Assembly: GCA_930367205.1 (NCBI GenBank)
Contig: OV884015.1
Coordinates: 108,564,509-108,628,508 of the forward strand
Length of the DNA: 64,000 nucleotides
Direction: 5' to 3'
From: Acanthosoma haemorrhoidale
Taxonomy: Eukaryota > Arthropoda > Insecta > Hemiptera > Acanthosomatidae
Each line of letters begins with the position of its first letter. The stretch's first letter is position 1. The position numbers and the translations under genes were made by a program. Positions 45,063 through 57,399 of this stretch are shown piece by piece. The notes beneath the pieces were generated by a model that ran no database searches, had not been told where the DNA came from, and worked only from the letters and a program-made list of their open reading frames with translations.

Positions 45063-47186
45063 AAAATTATAATTTTAAAACATTATCCAGTCAGCCATCC
45101 GTTAAATTTTTCTAATGAAATTCTCAGAATATAATTCAGTTAGAATACTTATTCAAGCCAGACCCACGTCATGAGCTCTAAACCGTAAAAAATGTATTTT
45201 CGGTCGCTTTTAGACTCTGTACAATTCATTGTTTTTTTCGAATTGGCAAAATTTAAGTGGTTCCCAAAGCAATCGATTTATTCCATTGCAGGAATCAATA
45301 AATGAAACTTCGTAACGCGATAATGGAAAATTCTCCATATCTGTACTATTAAAACGACTGTGACTAATAAAATTGTCTCTGATCGAAATAAAATTCAGTT
45401 TTCGTCTCTTTTTGACTCGGTGCAGTGAATTTTGGTATTTTATGTTTTTGCCTTTTCAAAGCTACTCCGTTTAGATTTCTTCCCCTTTTCGTAAATTTCA
45501 CTTTTATCACTGTCGTTAGTTAGTTATTTTAAAGCTATGTGTCACGTGGTTATTTTCGCTTGGAAATGAGTTGGGAATGCTGTGTTATTTTTGTTGCATT
45601 GAAAATTCCACCCCGTGACCCTCGGGCGGGGAGGTACAGGCAGGTAGGTTTGTATAATCCAAGTTATACGCGAGGGTCAATAATCCAGCCTCAGACTGAA
45701 GCCATTAGCCGGAACCCGATAGGTCCCTACTGGCCACCATGGTCTTCCTTAATTGCATCCTGAGCCGTGCAATTTACATCCCGATTAAACAGTGAAAACC
45801 TAAACCTTGGCCAATGCCTGCTGTAATCTCCTTCGGCCAGGGAGTCTGTGAATTTCCAAAGCAGTATCTAGAATTGGCTTAGTCTGGCCTACTATGGTTG
45901 CGGTATCCTTTGGGCTTTATACCTTTGGTTAAACTATTTTATCTAGGGTATTTTAGAATGCAATATGCTGAAAACGGAGTTTAATTAATATAATGAATTT
46001 AAATCTGTCAGCGAGCTGGTTTGAATATTTGAGATCATTTAAGGAGGATACTTTTTCCCGTTCAGTGGACTGGAGGTTCTCAGAAGACGCTGGGAGATCG
46101 GCGCGTACGCTCAGGCTATTTCACCTACGCCGCGCATAAGATGACAACGCCAAGCCAATCAAATCCAGGAGTAGACATGTGACACATCTTTTAGCCGATA
46201 GGATGGAGTATAAGCTCTGGGAACATCGAGAAGGGTGGGCAGTCCCGTGTCAATTTGATTTCGTCAAGTATAAGCAAGTTATTAGTTAAAGCCAGCTGTT
46301 AATAAGAAGTGAGTGTGATCTTAGAAGAAATATTAAAGGCATAACAAGGATTCAGACAGGAAACTCAACAAAGGAAAAGGATTTGTGTGGACACAATAAA
46401 GGAAACATCAAACGACCCGGTACTTAAGGGACTCCCGATGAACAGTAATTAAGGTACCGAATACTTAACTGATCAGTATTATTTAAATGTTTAATGAATT
46501 CCTTCATAATTCAATAGGCAGCAAATACTAAGCATAATAAACTTAATTTAATTCAATTGTATTACAATAGTTTACATAATTATTTACATAACAAGTTCAT
46601 TTTATTTATAATAAGATTTAAGTATAATAAATTTTATAGTGGATTAAGGTTTGATTATATTAACCATTTCCAATTACTTTTGGTATTTAATAATGGTTTG
46701 ATTTATGAACAACAATCATTGGATTGTTGTGTAAACTACTCAATTATTTCCTCTATAAATATAGTGTGGGGGGGGGGGAACTTCAGTTATTATTATTGTT
46801 ACTATTGAATGTAATCTAGTAGCTGGCTGGACTTATTATTGTAGTTGAATCTAGAGAGTGGCGAACACAAATGTTTATTTGAAAGTCCAACAAGAAACGG
46901 GAACCTTGGCGTGGCGGAAGGGCGGGCTACACAGTGAGGGGTGATGTATGACCTGATAGTGTTTACCTGGCTTGCGGCTTTTCTCCTCTCTCTCCATTCT
47001 GCCCATTCGAGATAACCGTTTATATCAGTTTCTTTCCTTCTTATATATTACATAAGTACGTACTAATAATAAAACAATATTACTTTTCCCTTATAAAATG
47101 CAGTATTGAACTTAAGAGAACTTTCAACATTAAATAGGCTCAAAATTATATTGTCAAAGATCTATGTCTCCTAAACATCTTACGGT
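45063..47186. other. unassigned segment between inverted arms
   Basis: No gene is recognised. A GC-balanced part (45530-45770) gives a 74-codon frame without motif. 46050-46420 has promoter-like features (GGAGTATAAGCTCTGG near 46206) and could be an LTR or host promoter, but no second LTR copy is seen. A run of G lies at about 46770. Confidence 0.35.
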
Positions 47187-47374
47187 AAAAAATTAACAGT
47201 GACGTGAAATTCCCCAATGTCTACCTACCTCTACCTAGGTTTACCAAGGTCTATATAGAGTAATATGTGTTGATTGGATATCATTATTTTTTTTTACGGT
47301 CAAGTTTTAGGGACCATGACCAATTATTGGAGTTGCTGATTTATGAGCTTAGTACCTCATGAGTGTGATAACTG
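47187..47374 (-). repeat. right arm of a 190-bp inverted repeat pair
   Basis: The reverse complement of 43795-43985 with scattered substitutions. It ends ...GTACCTCATGAGTGTGATAACTG at 47374. Confidence 0.8.
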
Positions 47375-50300
47375 CAGTCAATAGATATTTTATATAAATA
47401 TACTTATAAAATAACAAGCGAGTGTGTGAAATATGTTATTGACTCCTTAGGCACAACCGTTGTGTATGGATACGTGATCCCTGTGGTAAAAGAGCCAAGG
47501 AGACTGGGGATGGCATAACGATAGAGACCTAGTTATGGTGTCCGACCTCCAGGAGGCCAGTCTTGGGATATTGTAGTCTTCTCTTCATATTTAGGGAACA
47601 TTCCCTTCTTTCATATTCTCCCTAGGGATTTTAACCTATGGGTGTTTTTGTAATGTCCATTAAAACATTTTCTATTTTTTTTTTTCTAACGTTCGCTAGT
47701 TTAATTATAACTGGAGATCGGATTTCTGTGCTATCGCACATTTTGTTTGCTGGCGTTATAGCGTCTTTTCAACTATTTATCCATCTATTTCCTTGCCTAA
47801 AGATGCATATTTCTAAATTTTATTTTGTACTAAATTGCACATTTTGGACTTTTTGAGCTAAATTTCACAATTGATTTTATTGAATATGAAAAAAAATATC
47901 TATTTATTTGATTTAACTTGCAATTTAAAATGTTGAAAAATGATAATCCCCCCGTCAAGATCGTAATTCCCTGTTTTGCACAGTAGGGTAAACACGGAGA
48001 GAAAATGGACCTATTCCTAGAAAGAAATGGTTTATTGTTCAAATAGTATCCAAAATGTTCAGGGGGGGGGGAGTAAGGATTACATTTTTTTTTATTTCAA
48101 ACTTTTGGAAGGTAGTAGAATTTAAAAGTGACGACGTTATCTGAACATTTTACGCCAGCCAACGATCTGGAAAATTAGTTGAGCGTTGTTTGTAAATAAA
48201 AAAAACTTGTGCTGTCTTGTATTACCTGGGAAAATTCTCCGAGTCAGCAGTGCATTATATAATCTTGTCGTCTCTTCGGGTCGAGTTTTTTTTTTCTTCT
48301 TTTAAATGTTGAGACGGAAAAAGAATAAACGAAGGGCTGTATACGTAAGGGTGGCATAAAAAATTATCCCCCCCCCCTGGAGAAGAAGTTGTTAAGACTC
48401 CGTGAGGCAGGTAGAGAGTACAGAGCTGTAGGTATGGCATCTTGGTGCAGCTGGCGGGGAAGAGACTTTGTTCTGCTAATGGACACATCAGCCTCTTTTC
48501 ACCCAAGCCACCGGACCCAGCCACGGGGAGTCTTTCTATGTCTTACTCCCCCCGACCTCTTCCTACATAGCCACAGAAGTCAGGGCTTCTAGTCTGGTCT
48601 GGACAGAACAGCTTGAATATTACTGCTCCGTTTGAAAAAAAAAAAATTAAATTCTAAATAAGAATAAGTTTCAAATTTCCACCATGAATAATGGGTAGTG
48701 TATTCCCAGCTATTGGGTATTATATGTATGATTATTCAAGTATATTTCAATTTTTTAAATAAGAATATAAACGAGACGCTATAAATTGTAAGGAATAAAA
48801 GAAAACTAAAACAAAATTATAATAAAATAACTACAAAAAAATTAACAGTTAACAATGATATTATTTTTAGAGCATAACCATAGAATGGGTAAAATCTTCT
48901 ACCCCGTGCAAAATCACCGGCTGTTAAAATCAATAAAAAGCCAGACAATATTAGGTTCTCATTTTCCCAAAAAAACTATGGGTTTGAGCTATAGAAAAAA
49001 CCAACAAGTAAATGTACAATGAGAAATATAAAATGGAGGAAATATCACACAAAGTGAAATTTAGAGAAAACACTGAAATTATAAACTGTATAATGTGAAA
49101 TTAAAGAAAATTACAATTATTTTTGAATGAATCAAAACTCAACAGCTGTTGAGTACATAACATTTGCTCTCCTAATTACCAAACAATTGGTAAATTGGCT
49201 GTAGTTGTTGAGTCCCAATGGTAAAGGTGTGAAAAGGCATCGATAATGTAGCGGTGAATGATAAATAATCAAAACGAAGACGTTTTTGTGGCACCTTCTC
49301 GTACAACAAATATCGTGCGACTGAAAAACGATAATTTGTTGGCGAAACTCGTAATACGATCGGAGCTAATACGCCATTTATAAACAAACCCGATGTTGAT
49401 CGCATCAATTTGTACCTGCTTATTTGATAAGACGACAACAAAATTACAATCTTTGATTTTTTTCCTCTTTTAATAAATTCATTAAAGCAATAATAATAAT
49501 AAGAACAAACACATCTGGCTTTTAATGAATAAAATGAAATTATTGGTTTTTGAATTACGCGAATGAAATAAAAATCAACATTTTTTCTTATAAATCAGTG
49601 TGTCATTATTGTAAATTGTTCAAAGGTTTTAATTGAGCCCATGATAATTTGAAACTCGAGAAAAATTAAAGAAAATAACTATCGGGACTCGATAGTTCAT
49701 ATTTCCTTTTTAGTCGCCTGTGGGCTGACTAGTTGCAAGACTGTCGATGACTAGTTCTCACAATCTCTATTATTGGAGATAACTGGCTGGAAGATATTCG
49801 ACGAGCAGTCTATCACAGTGAATGGGACACATGTGAAAAGATCGTGAAGAGGAAGCTGAATGAGTGAGGTATGTCCCGAAGCCAGGGGTATGGTGAGACG
49901 GCCTATAAAGATTTAAAGAAAAAAAAGTTACTTTTCTGGAATGGGTTTCTGGCCCCATTGTGACCGAGAAGTGTCACACATCGAGTAAAGGAGGAGGAAG
50001 AACCGGGGCCTACCTGGCAGTGTATTGTGGAGAGGGTCCTGGGGCCCATTGTCCCCGGGCACCTGGCCGACACCCCACTCGAGAGCGGCCTCTCTCGCCG
50101 CGGGGACCCTGTTTACAACAACACTGCTGTAATCCGGCTAACGACACATACCGTACTTACCATCCGCCACACTCTAGCTCTCAGCTACCGCAATTAGGGT
50201 GTCATTTCACAAGGGCGGTGTTCCACGGGGAGTACGAGGTACAAAAGGGGCGACCCCACTTATTTTTGAACGAAAATGTTCTCCGGTCCCTTTACCTTTA

Positions 50301-50857
50301 ATGATTTATTGTAAGCAGGGTCGGTATGAGTGTTCTCTCCAAGGTTAATACGTAGAGCCACGCAAGCTCTAGATTTCCCTGTACTAAAGGAGAATCGGGC
50401 CTCTACTGATTCAATCCATCCCCACACCCTATGTTAACCACTTGTTAGTAACCACATGGACCCCTAACGAACATCTAGCAGCTGTACCATGGCATACTGT
50501 AAATCAAATAATTCCAACATTACGTAATGATTCGTATTTCACCAAAATTAAAAACAGATCAGTAATCTTAAACATAGTCCTGTTTCATCTTCAAACTCAA
50601 CACAAGTTCTACAAATTTTTCAATAGCCTCTCAAGAGTTAAATATAGGTAAGTTCGTCTTAAAATTAGCTCCTTAACCAATTTTTTTTTGTCACTATTAC
50701 ACTCTGTGGAAAACCTTTTTGGTTTAAATCGTCCAACATTACCAAGAAGTAGACCAGATTCCGTAAGTTTTGATCGTATTGGGAAGAATAGTATTTTCAT
50801 ACGTGGGTGTTTTAGAAGAGATCTTTTTTTATTTTTTTTTTTGATTAACCACAAATT
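47375..50857. other. gene-free stretch
   Basis: About 3.5 kb without a recognised gene or repeat. Poly-G and poly-C runs occur near 48061 and 48368. Frames of 60-113 codons (48255-48524 minus, 49172-49441 minus, 49960-50301 plus) have no motif I know. 49970-50240 is GC-richer and may be a conserved non-coding segment. Confidence 0.4.
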
Positions 50858-51212
50858 TATTATGATAAAATTACAATCTGCCTCATTGGGCAATAAGTAA
50901 TTGTGATAAATGTTTTCATTCATATCATATTTACAATTTTCATTAACTCGCTCATTCATACTATATATACAAACAGCCCAGAGGCCCCCCAAGTCCACAT
51001 GGTTGTCACCTCCATCGCGTGTGAAGGAGGAAGCGGAGTCTTGGGAAGTTCCCCTCGCTCCAGCCGCGTCACTGTATAAGAGCTAGCAGAGGCTGACTAA
51101 GAGCGCGAGAGCCACACACGCTCAGGACATGATTGGAGAAACTGGCCATTGCCAGGACTCCTACTATCACGAATTTTTTAGCAGGTCACGAGGCCACTAT
51201 AGGGATGAGTGG
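50858..51212 (-). repeat. J1 LINE 3' end
   Basis: In plus view TTATTATGATAAAATTACAA, TGCCTCATTGGGCAATAAG and GCCCAGAGGCC, then GGAGGAAGCGGAGTCTTGGG and CAGGACATGATTGGAGAAAC. It ends inside the last codons of the ORF region (GAGGCCACTATAGGGATGAG). A short deletion removes the GTTTCAGTCTC part. Confidence 0.8.
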
Positions 51213-52044
51213 TGCAGTAATTTTTATGTTAATAATTTCGTTAACAGAAACTGTTCTAGGCCAGAGGCTTAAACCTCGTATTAATAGAATTTTCGTCAGG
51301 TTTTGAGTTTTGTCTCATTTGAAATAGTAGCCTGCATTGTGATACTAGGTGTGGAACCGTCGCCTATAGTATTTAGGGCAAACTACTACTGCGCTAACTG
51401 TAGACTATAAGTTATAGTCTAAGTTATATGTATACTGGCGACAGTAAGCATCGAAGACTCGAGGACAGATGGGGTAAGACAGCTGCGACGGGCATAAGTT
51501 ATGTCGCCATATGCACGGCTTTCGGAACGTCCGGTGCATATATGTTGCTTTACAGTGTCAGTGGGTGCTCTGCTTCTTGGCGCCAGGCTTAATGTCTAGC
51601 TCGCCTGCAAACTTTTCGGCTCTTCCGAGTAAAATTAACCTAAAACTATTTACAGGCATATTAATGCAGTCAATTAAACACAATAAGCAAAGATCTTTAA
51701 GTCACTGAAAATCGCTTAAAAACAAATCATTATGTACGACATATTCAAGTCAAGTATGATGTTTATGTACGAATGATGCTGACTTTTTGCAATTATAATC
51801 CAAGTTAGTGATTAAATATTCCGTAGTAACAATCAGGACGTTGACATATTTAATTTGATGCCCTAATAAAAATGTTTTATTTTTTAATACAAAACATTAA
51901 AAATAGAAGAGCTAAACTTGGTGAGTCTTCCCTATAACAAATGAGACCTTAAAAACAAGCAGGACTCATCATAAACTGGGTGCTCACAAAACCCAAAACT
52001 GACAGGCAGACAGCTAACAGCTTTCCTTTTGAAAAAACCGAAAA
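51213..52044. other. gene-free spacer
   Basis: Nothing is recognised. The 65-codon plus frame at 51511 has no motif. Confidence 0.4.
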
Positions 52045-52681
52045 TCTGAACTATTATTCGGGTTTTTTTTTTCCTTTCCTTCCATTTTTCTCTCATTATC
52101 TCTACGTGCGTTTGTTTTCTTTCTTCTGTCCACGCGACTCCCCTTTTCGATTTTTTCTTTCCCACAAGAACCTTGATTTCCCCCAGTCTTTTCCTATATC
52201 TTTCTCCGTCCCTACAATCCTGGTCCGTTATTCCTAGTCTTTCAGTTTCTTCCTTTATCTGCTTGATGTATCCCCTTGAGCTTTTGTATCCTCGGATTTT
52301 CTGGAATATTTCCTTGTTTAGTCTTTCCGGGTCCATTCTTACCCGTGGAATTTCAGTCTCCTGATCCTAATAGATTTCTTGGTTGGATCTTAGCCTGTAT
52401 CCTTCTTGTGTCTTTTTGGGGCCGTAGATCCTTCTTAGGATTCTTCGTTCTATTCTCAGTAGTTTTTCTAGATTGGGGAGGCATGAGGTTTCCGTCCCAT
52501 ATAATATTACCGGTTTAACGACTGTGTTGTAGTGTCTTATTTTCGCTCTATTGGACAGGTTTGTCTTGTTATATACGTTACTGGTTGCAAAACTTAGTAT
52601 CTCTAGTTTGGTGATTCTTTCTTTCATACTTTCTTTTTTCGGACCGTTGCTACATATAGTCTCGCCCAGGTACTTAACATG
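52045..52681 (-). pseudogene. RTE-like LINE C-terminal remnant
   Basis: The minus strand reads KYLGETICSNGP near 52680-52645, then KERITKLEILSFATSNVYNK, VILYGTETSCLPNLEKLLRI and ERRILRRIYGPKKTQEGY. After a break near 52370, PERLNKEIFQKIRGYKSSRG and ERLGITDQDCRDGERYRKRL follow, ending near 52060. It is the same family as 8780-9925 and closely similar in the shared part. The catalytic palm is not included. In both copies the segment between the two frames is broken. Confidence 0.85.
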
Positions 52682-53399
52682 TATTTAAACAATAAATACT
52701 TTCCGAGGTAAGAATCGACAAATATATAAAGTAATAAAAATGCAACTTTATTCATGCCTCTTTTTTTTTAATTGTCTTTTCATTTAGAGATGCTAACCCG
52801 GAACAAATGAGGAAACGAGCATGAACCGGGGCTGATTTTGATAAAATATTTAAATTTCAAAGAGCGATGCAGTAAAAAATATTGTTGTTTATTTGACATT
52901 ACATGCATCAACAGGAGCTGGCGTTAAATACAATATGACGAGAACAGCCATAATTCAAGACCATATCCCGTGCGATATACCGAGGGAAAAACAAACGAGG
53001 TATTATACATGGACAAATGATATGGGAAAGAAGAAGGGGGGGGAGGTAAATAAGACAAGAACAGCTGGCATGACAAATACCACGGGGAAAATTGAGCGGG
53101 CTGTGCCATTTGTAAGGGATGAAGCGGTCTGTGTACAATCAGACTTTTTGAATCGGTGCAAAAAGAGGGGTCGCCCGGGTCCTGGCAGGTACCAAAGGGG
53201 TACGGTACTTTGCCATGTGGTAAAGTAATTAAAGAGCTTACCCAGTTTCAATTTTCGTCGTGATATAAATCTCTATTAATAATTGCCGGTCGAAAAAAAA
53301 ATGGCAGGTTTGGGAGTGGTATCGGACCTCAACAATTTTTGTTTTTTGTGGCTCTACAAAGTGAACTAGCCTGCTCGAGTGCACTCACGCAGTCGGTAC
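52682..53399. other. spacer with overlapping open frames
   Basis: The 111-codon frame at 52893-53228 (plus) overlaps 76- and 82-codon frames on the other strand. None has a recognised domain. The region is GC-richer and may be unique non-coding sequence. Confidence 0.35.
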
Positions 53400-54020
53400 A
53401 CAATGGACGCTCAAGGCGGACAGCAGGGCAGCGTGGTGTGTTAGTCAAAATTAAGACATTGTATAACACATCGATGAGATCGAGTATTGGTGCAACCAAT
53501 GGAGGGTCAAAGTTAATGAAGCAAAATGGTTCCACATGCCTCTTCCTGTATCCGAGACAGAACTGTACTTAGGCTTCTTTCGCGACAAACGACTGACCTG
53601 GAACCCATACACGAGGCTAATAATACAAGAAGTAAACAGACGCTTGGGACAACTGTAGAGACTATTTTGAAAGGCATCCCATCTCTCAATAGAAAATAAA
53701 TTACTTATTTACAAAATTATACTAAAGGCAATCTGGACATACGGAATAGAGCTAGGAGGGACAGCAAAAAAGTCAAACATCAAGCGTATCCAATCCTTTC
53801 AATCAAAAGTCCTGAGAACAACAGTAAATTCCTCTTATTACGTCAGCGACAAAATCTTTCATAACCATCTTAATATACCCTACATTCTTGAACTCATCCT
53901 TTCCAAGTTCATGCAATTACATAGTAAGCTATTCAACCACCCTTATCCCCTAGCACAGTCATTGAACTGCACCACTCATCCCTATATTCCTCCACGGAGA
54001 CTAAACCGGCAGTAACAGTA
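53400..54020 (+). pseudogene. J1 jockey-like LINE, longest 5' extent
   Basis: This copy reaches further upstream than the other J1 copies. HIDEIEYWCNQWRVKVNEAK (from about 53468) is the pre-thumb block of jockey-clade RTs, followed by ETELYLGFFRDKRLTWNPY. After a stop, ASHLSIENKLLIYKIILKAI, WTYGIELGGTAKKSNIKRIQ and YVSDKIFHNHLNIPYILELI follow. It loses the usual 3' tail near 54020, where unrelated sequence begins. It has several stops and frameshifts. Confidence 0.8.
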
Positions 54021-54359
54021 AACGAAATGGCCAGTTGGAGAATAGGATATACCCTTCTGCACTTTCTTCTCAACCTCGACAGACCAACCTGCGGAGGAGT
54101 GCGATAATGCACCATACATCAGAGTGCAATAAATTCCAAATTGCTTCCAATAGAACCGGACTACCAGAAACACTCGAAGAAATTAAACCTACAGTTTAAA
54201 TAGAGCACGTCGAAGTTATTAATATTGATACGACCTTTAAAAAGCTTAATAAATAAAATGTATGTAATTCTTCTCTACTATTATCTTTTGGAAAATTAAC
54301 TTGTTAACAACATGGACGAACTTTTCTTAGGAAATTACAAAATGACTTAGTCGTTTTCT
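54021..54359. other. spacer between LINE remnants
   Basis: No gene. The first 160 bp may belong to a different repeat that replaced the J1 tail, but no second copy is seen. Confidence 0.3.
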
Positions 54360-55170
54360 AAAACCAGAGACTCACTGCGTAAGTTTCTCTTTCTAAAACG
54401 GCAAAAGTCCGCTGCCTACTACTTACACAGTAGGAATGCAGCAAAACTCACCAGCCAACAAATTAATATAATATCTGGGGATTAAAATGGACAGACACCT
54501 CCATTTTAGTGACCGTTTTACGAAGAAGTTGAAGCAAACCCGCACGAAGTCTTACCGGCTTACGCATTTATTGACTTCCCCCAATCTATCACTTCGTCTA
54601 AAGCTATTGATTTACAAGAGTGTACTCAGGCCTACTTTGCTGTATGGTTCACCGCTTTATCGTCATCTGACGTATACGACAGCTCGGCGACTCCAACAAT
54701 TCCAAAACGGTGTACTGATGAAAGTGGTTAAGCATTATAGCATACTACATAGCATACTACATCAGAGCAGCGGAGCAACAGTGAGCTTCACGAGGTCTTT
54801 GATCTGCCTACGGTGGATGAATTCATCAAATTTTTCGACTCACTACAGTACTTGACAAACCCGGTGTTTAACACGATAACCCCCGCTCCGTCCCCCATCG
54901 ATGGCAGGACGCTGTCGCGACTGGAACGCTTTAGTCTTAGGTTCTAGTTTTATGTTTATTTTTTATTTTTTCCCGGTTGTAAGCTGAAGGTGAGCCTCAT
55001 CACCTAGTGTTGTGTATGTGTTTGACTTTTAACACCAATCTGCATTGTATTAAATGTATGCCCTCCTTCGTGTATGTATGCAGCACGAGGAGAAAAATTG
55101 TAAATTAAAAATTATTTGTTCATTGTCAAAATTATCAATGAAGAGGTTTTGAAATTAAAAAAAAACCAGA
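54360..55170 (+). pseudogene. J2 jockey-like LINE: RT C-terminus and 3' end
   Basis: This is the longest J2 copy. The coding part gives YLGIKMDRHLHFSDRF near 54475, LTHLLTSPNLSLRLKLLIYK, SVLRPTLLYGSPLYRHLTYT and TARRLQQFQNGVLMKVVKH. A 12-16 bp duplication (GCATACTACATAGCATACTA near 54738) shifts the frame, and it ends with DEFIKFFDS and YLTNPVFNT near 54870. The 3' tail holds AGGTGAGCCTCATCACCTAG near 54989 and an A-rich end near 55160. This is the thumb and C-terminal region of a jockey-clade reverse transcriptase. Confidence 0.85.
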
Positions 55171-55864
55171 TGAGCTATTTCGAGATACGTTAAATAAGTT
55201 CGCTGCTCTGTGAAGCTCTCTGACTTAGTGCGCACTCCAAGACGATCCTAACTCCAGCACTACCTATAATTTACCACACCATTCCAAGCTGGAGGTAGTA
55301 TTGGCTGTTGGGATATAAAAAGTGTTTCCCCTTCGGAAATATGTTGATGTTGTTATTGCATTATGTATATGACTGCGAGGGCTTGATGGCAGGCAAGTCT
55401 TGCTCACTCTAGTGGAATATCAGGACTGCTCCATACAGCCCTCCCCCGCTTAGGGGCTTGGCTCTTGGGGATATGGTGCTTCTCGGGTGTAGGGCTTCAG
55501 CACATCTTGTATATCCCTTATGTGTAGTATACATTGAACTAATAAAGCAACAATAACAAAACTATTCAAAACATTTACCTTTAAAAGTAATATCATTACA
55601 TCCTGCTGGTCTTCAGAGTTAACTACTTACTAATTAATTTATTAAAATTGTTTTCATTATATTTCTAATACTAGATTAGAACCATAACAATTATGTTATC
55701 GTTTTTTTTCCCGAAATTTTAAATAAAAAGCTGGTATTGTATATTCAGAAATCATTTTGATAAATAAAAAAATGTCGACTAATTATCTTTTTTATTTGTT
55801 GAAAATAGCATGAATCTGTTTTGAGTAGAATTTATTTAATAATATAATAGACAACAGCAACTAT
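55171..55864. other. spacer with a LINE-like 3' tail
   Basis: 55320-55560 is GC-richer and ends in ACTAATAAAGCAACAATAAC, a polyadenylation-like end. It could be the 3' end of another retroelement, single copy here. The rest is AT-rich. Confidence 0.35.
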
Positions 55865-56055
55865 ATTATGATAAAATTACAATCTGCCTTATTGGGCAAT
55901 AAGTAATTGTGATAAATGATCTCATTCATACAGTATTTACAAACAGCCCAGAGACCCCCCAAGTCCACATGGTTGTCACCTCCCTCGCATGCGAAAGAGG
56001 AAGCGGAGTCTTGAACAGTCAGCCGTGGATACGAGCCATCGGAGGCTGACCAAGT
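55865..56055 (-). repeat. J1 LINE 3' tail
   Basis: In plus view ATTATGATAAAATTACAATC, TGCCTTATTGGGCAATAAG, CATACAGTATTTACAAACAG and GGAAGCGGAGTCTTG. It is cut at GAGGCTGACCAAG near 56054. Confidence 0.75.
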
Positions 56056-57399
56056 GAATTTATTTAAATTAACGCCTTTTTCCAAAGCAGAGTAAACTCT
56101 CCATAATGGTTGTTATTGCTGAATTCATGCCTGGCAATGCATAAAGGATATAACAGTTCATACTTGAAAATTATAATTTTTAATACTTAACATTAAGTAA
56201 AGATGAAAGTAATGAAATTCATTTTTTTTTTTTTAAATTATTTGGTAGACTCTCTTGGTAATGGATTTTCCCCATTCCATAATGATTTTGTTATTAACCT
56301 GAGCTCTAGTATATTTATATTACTAGCAACGTCAGAATCTGTGGGAAACCTTACCTCTTCCCCTAGATGTCATAAAATGTATTTTATTGTGCTTCATACA
56401 TAAGTTATATAAGCTAGGTCATGTATATAAATGTCCTGTTTTGAAAGCTTCTAAATGGCTGGGATCATACAGACTCCTTTCATGTCGATGGTGATGGCTA
56501 CAAAAGAGGTCCTCAGAAGTCCCCTAGCAGTCTCTCCTGAGGGTACATTTCGTTATGGTATGCCATTCAGGATTATGTGGTATAGTTCCAAAAAAAAAAA
56601 AAATAAAACAAAAAAAACCTAAAGCAGGGGCTGGAGATACGACAAGGACGAAGTGTATTTATGAAGGGTGAGATAGCTGCTATTGTAACACGGCCAGGTA
56701 GCCGGCTCATTAACATCCATAAATCCAGCGGGGTGCAAGAGCTAGGGATGGCTGAATGGCGTGGTACACGCCCATAGGTAGCGGCTTACCGGTCCACGGG
56801 TCCACTCGACAAAAAACTCACGCCAGCCAGTAAACAGAATTGACTCGGCTTTGTGATCTGTTTTGATTTATGCCGGGTCCTCTTGAGCCCTTCATGGGCT
56901 CTCTCATGGTGTCATGTGACCCTACGCTGCTAGGGCACAGGGGGGTATTCGTCGTTGAACAGAGGCTGTATGTAGTTGGTCTATGCAAGCATATCCATGT
57001 TATTCATGTCTGAATTTGGATTCACAGCATCATAAAGTCAGACATTAGTTATGCGCATACCTCCGAATTACCCTACAGAAAAAGCACAAATATCGTGATG
57101 AGGTATGATTGTATGTTTATCCTAAAGTATAACTCACATTGGATAAACCTCTGCCGATCCTATACATACAGGCTTGTAAAAAAACATATTATAAAATAGT
57201 ATATTATAAAAAAAAACATATTATAAAAAAACATATTATAAAAAAACCTTTCATAAAATGGTATGCAAGATCTGAGACAATGTTATTATAAGTCAAATTA
57301 CACTGCCTCGCTAGAAATCAAACAGTATAGTCAAAACAGATCAGAATGTTTTTGACTCTATAAAAAGTGAATTCCTTTTAATAATGAGAACTTCCGCAG
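56056..57399. other. gene-free stretch
   Basis: 56440-56600 ends in a run of A and may be a processed 3' end. 56640-56960 is GC-richer and unique. A short tandem repeat lies at 57178. No gene is recognised. Confidence 0.4.
57178..57246 (+). repeat. imperfect ~14-bp tandem repeat
   Basis: About four units of the type ACATATTATAAAAAA in a row, with one variant unit (AGTATATTATAAAA). Confidence 0.85.

Noticed and set aside
46200..46930. Possible solo LTR with TATA-like box and a downstream primer-site-like stretch
   Set aside because: No second LTR, no TG...CA boundary with target duplication and no internal retroelement ORF could be identified.
51980..52518. Plus-strand frames over 51980-52518
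   Set aside because: Antisense shadows of the RTE-like LINE remnant on the minus strand.
52893..53228. 111-codon plus-strand frame
   Set aside because: It overlaps open frames of similar length on the other strand and has no recognisable domain. Open DNA in both directions is better explained by base composition.
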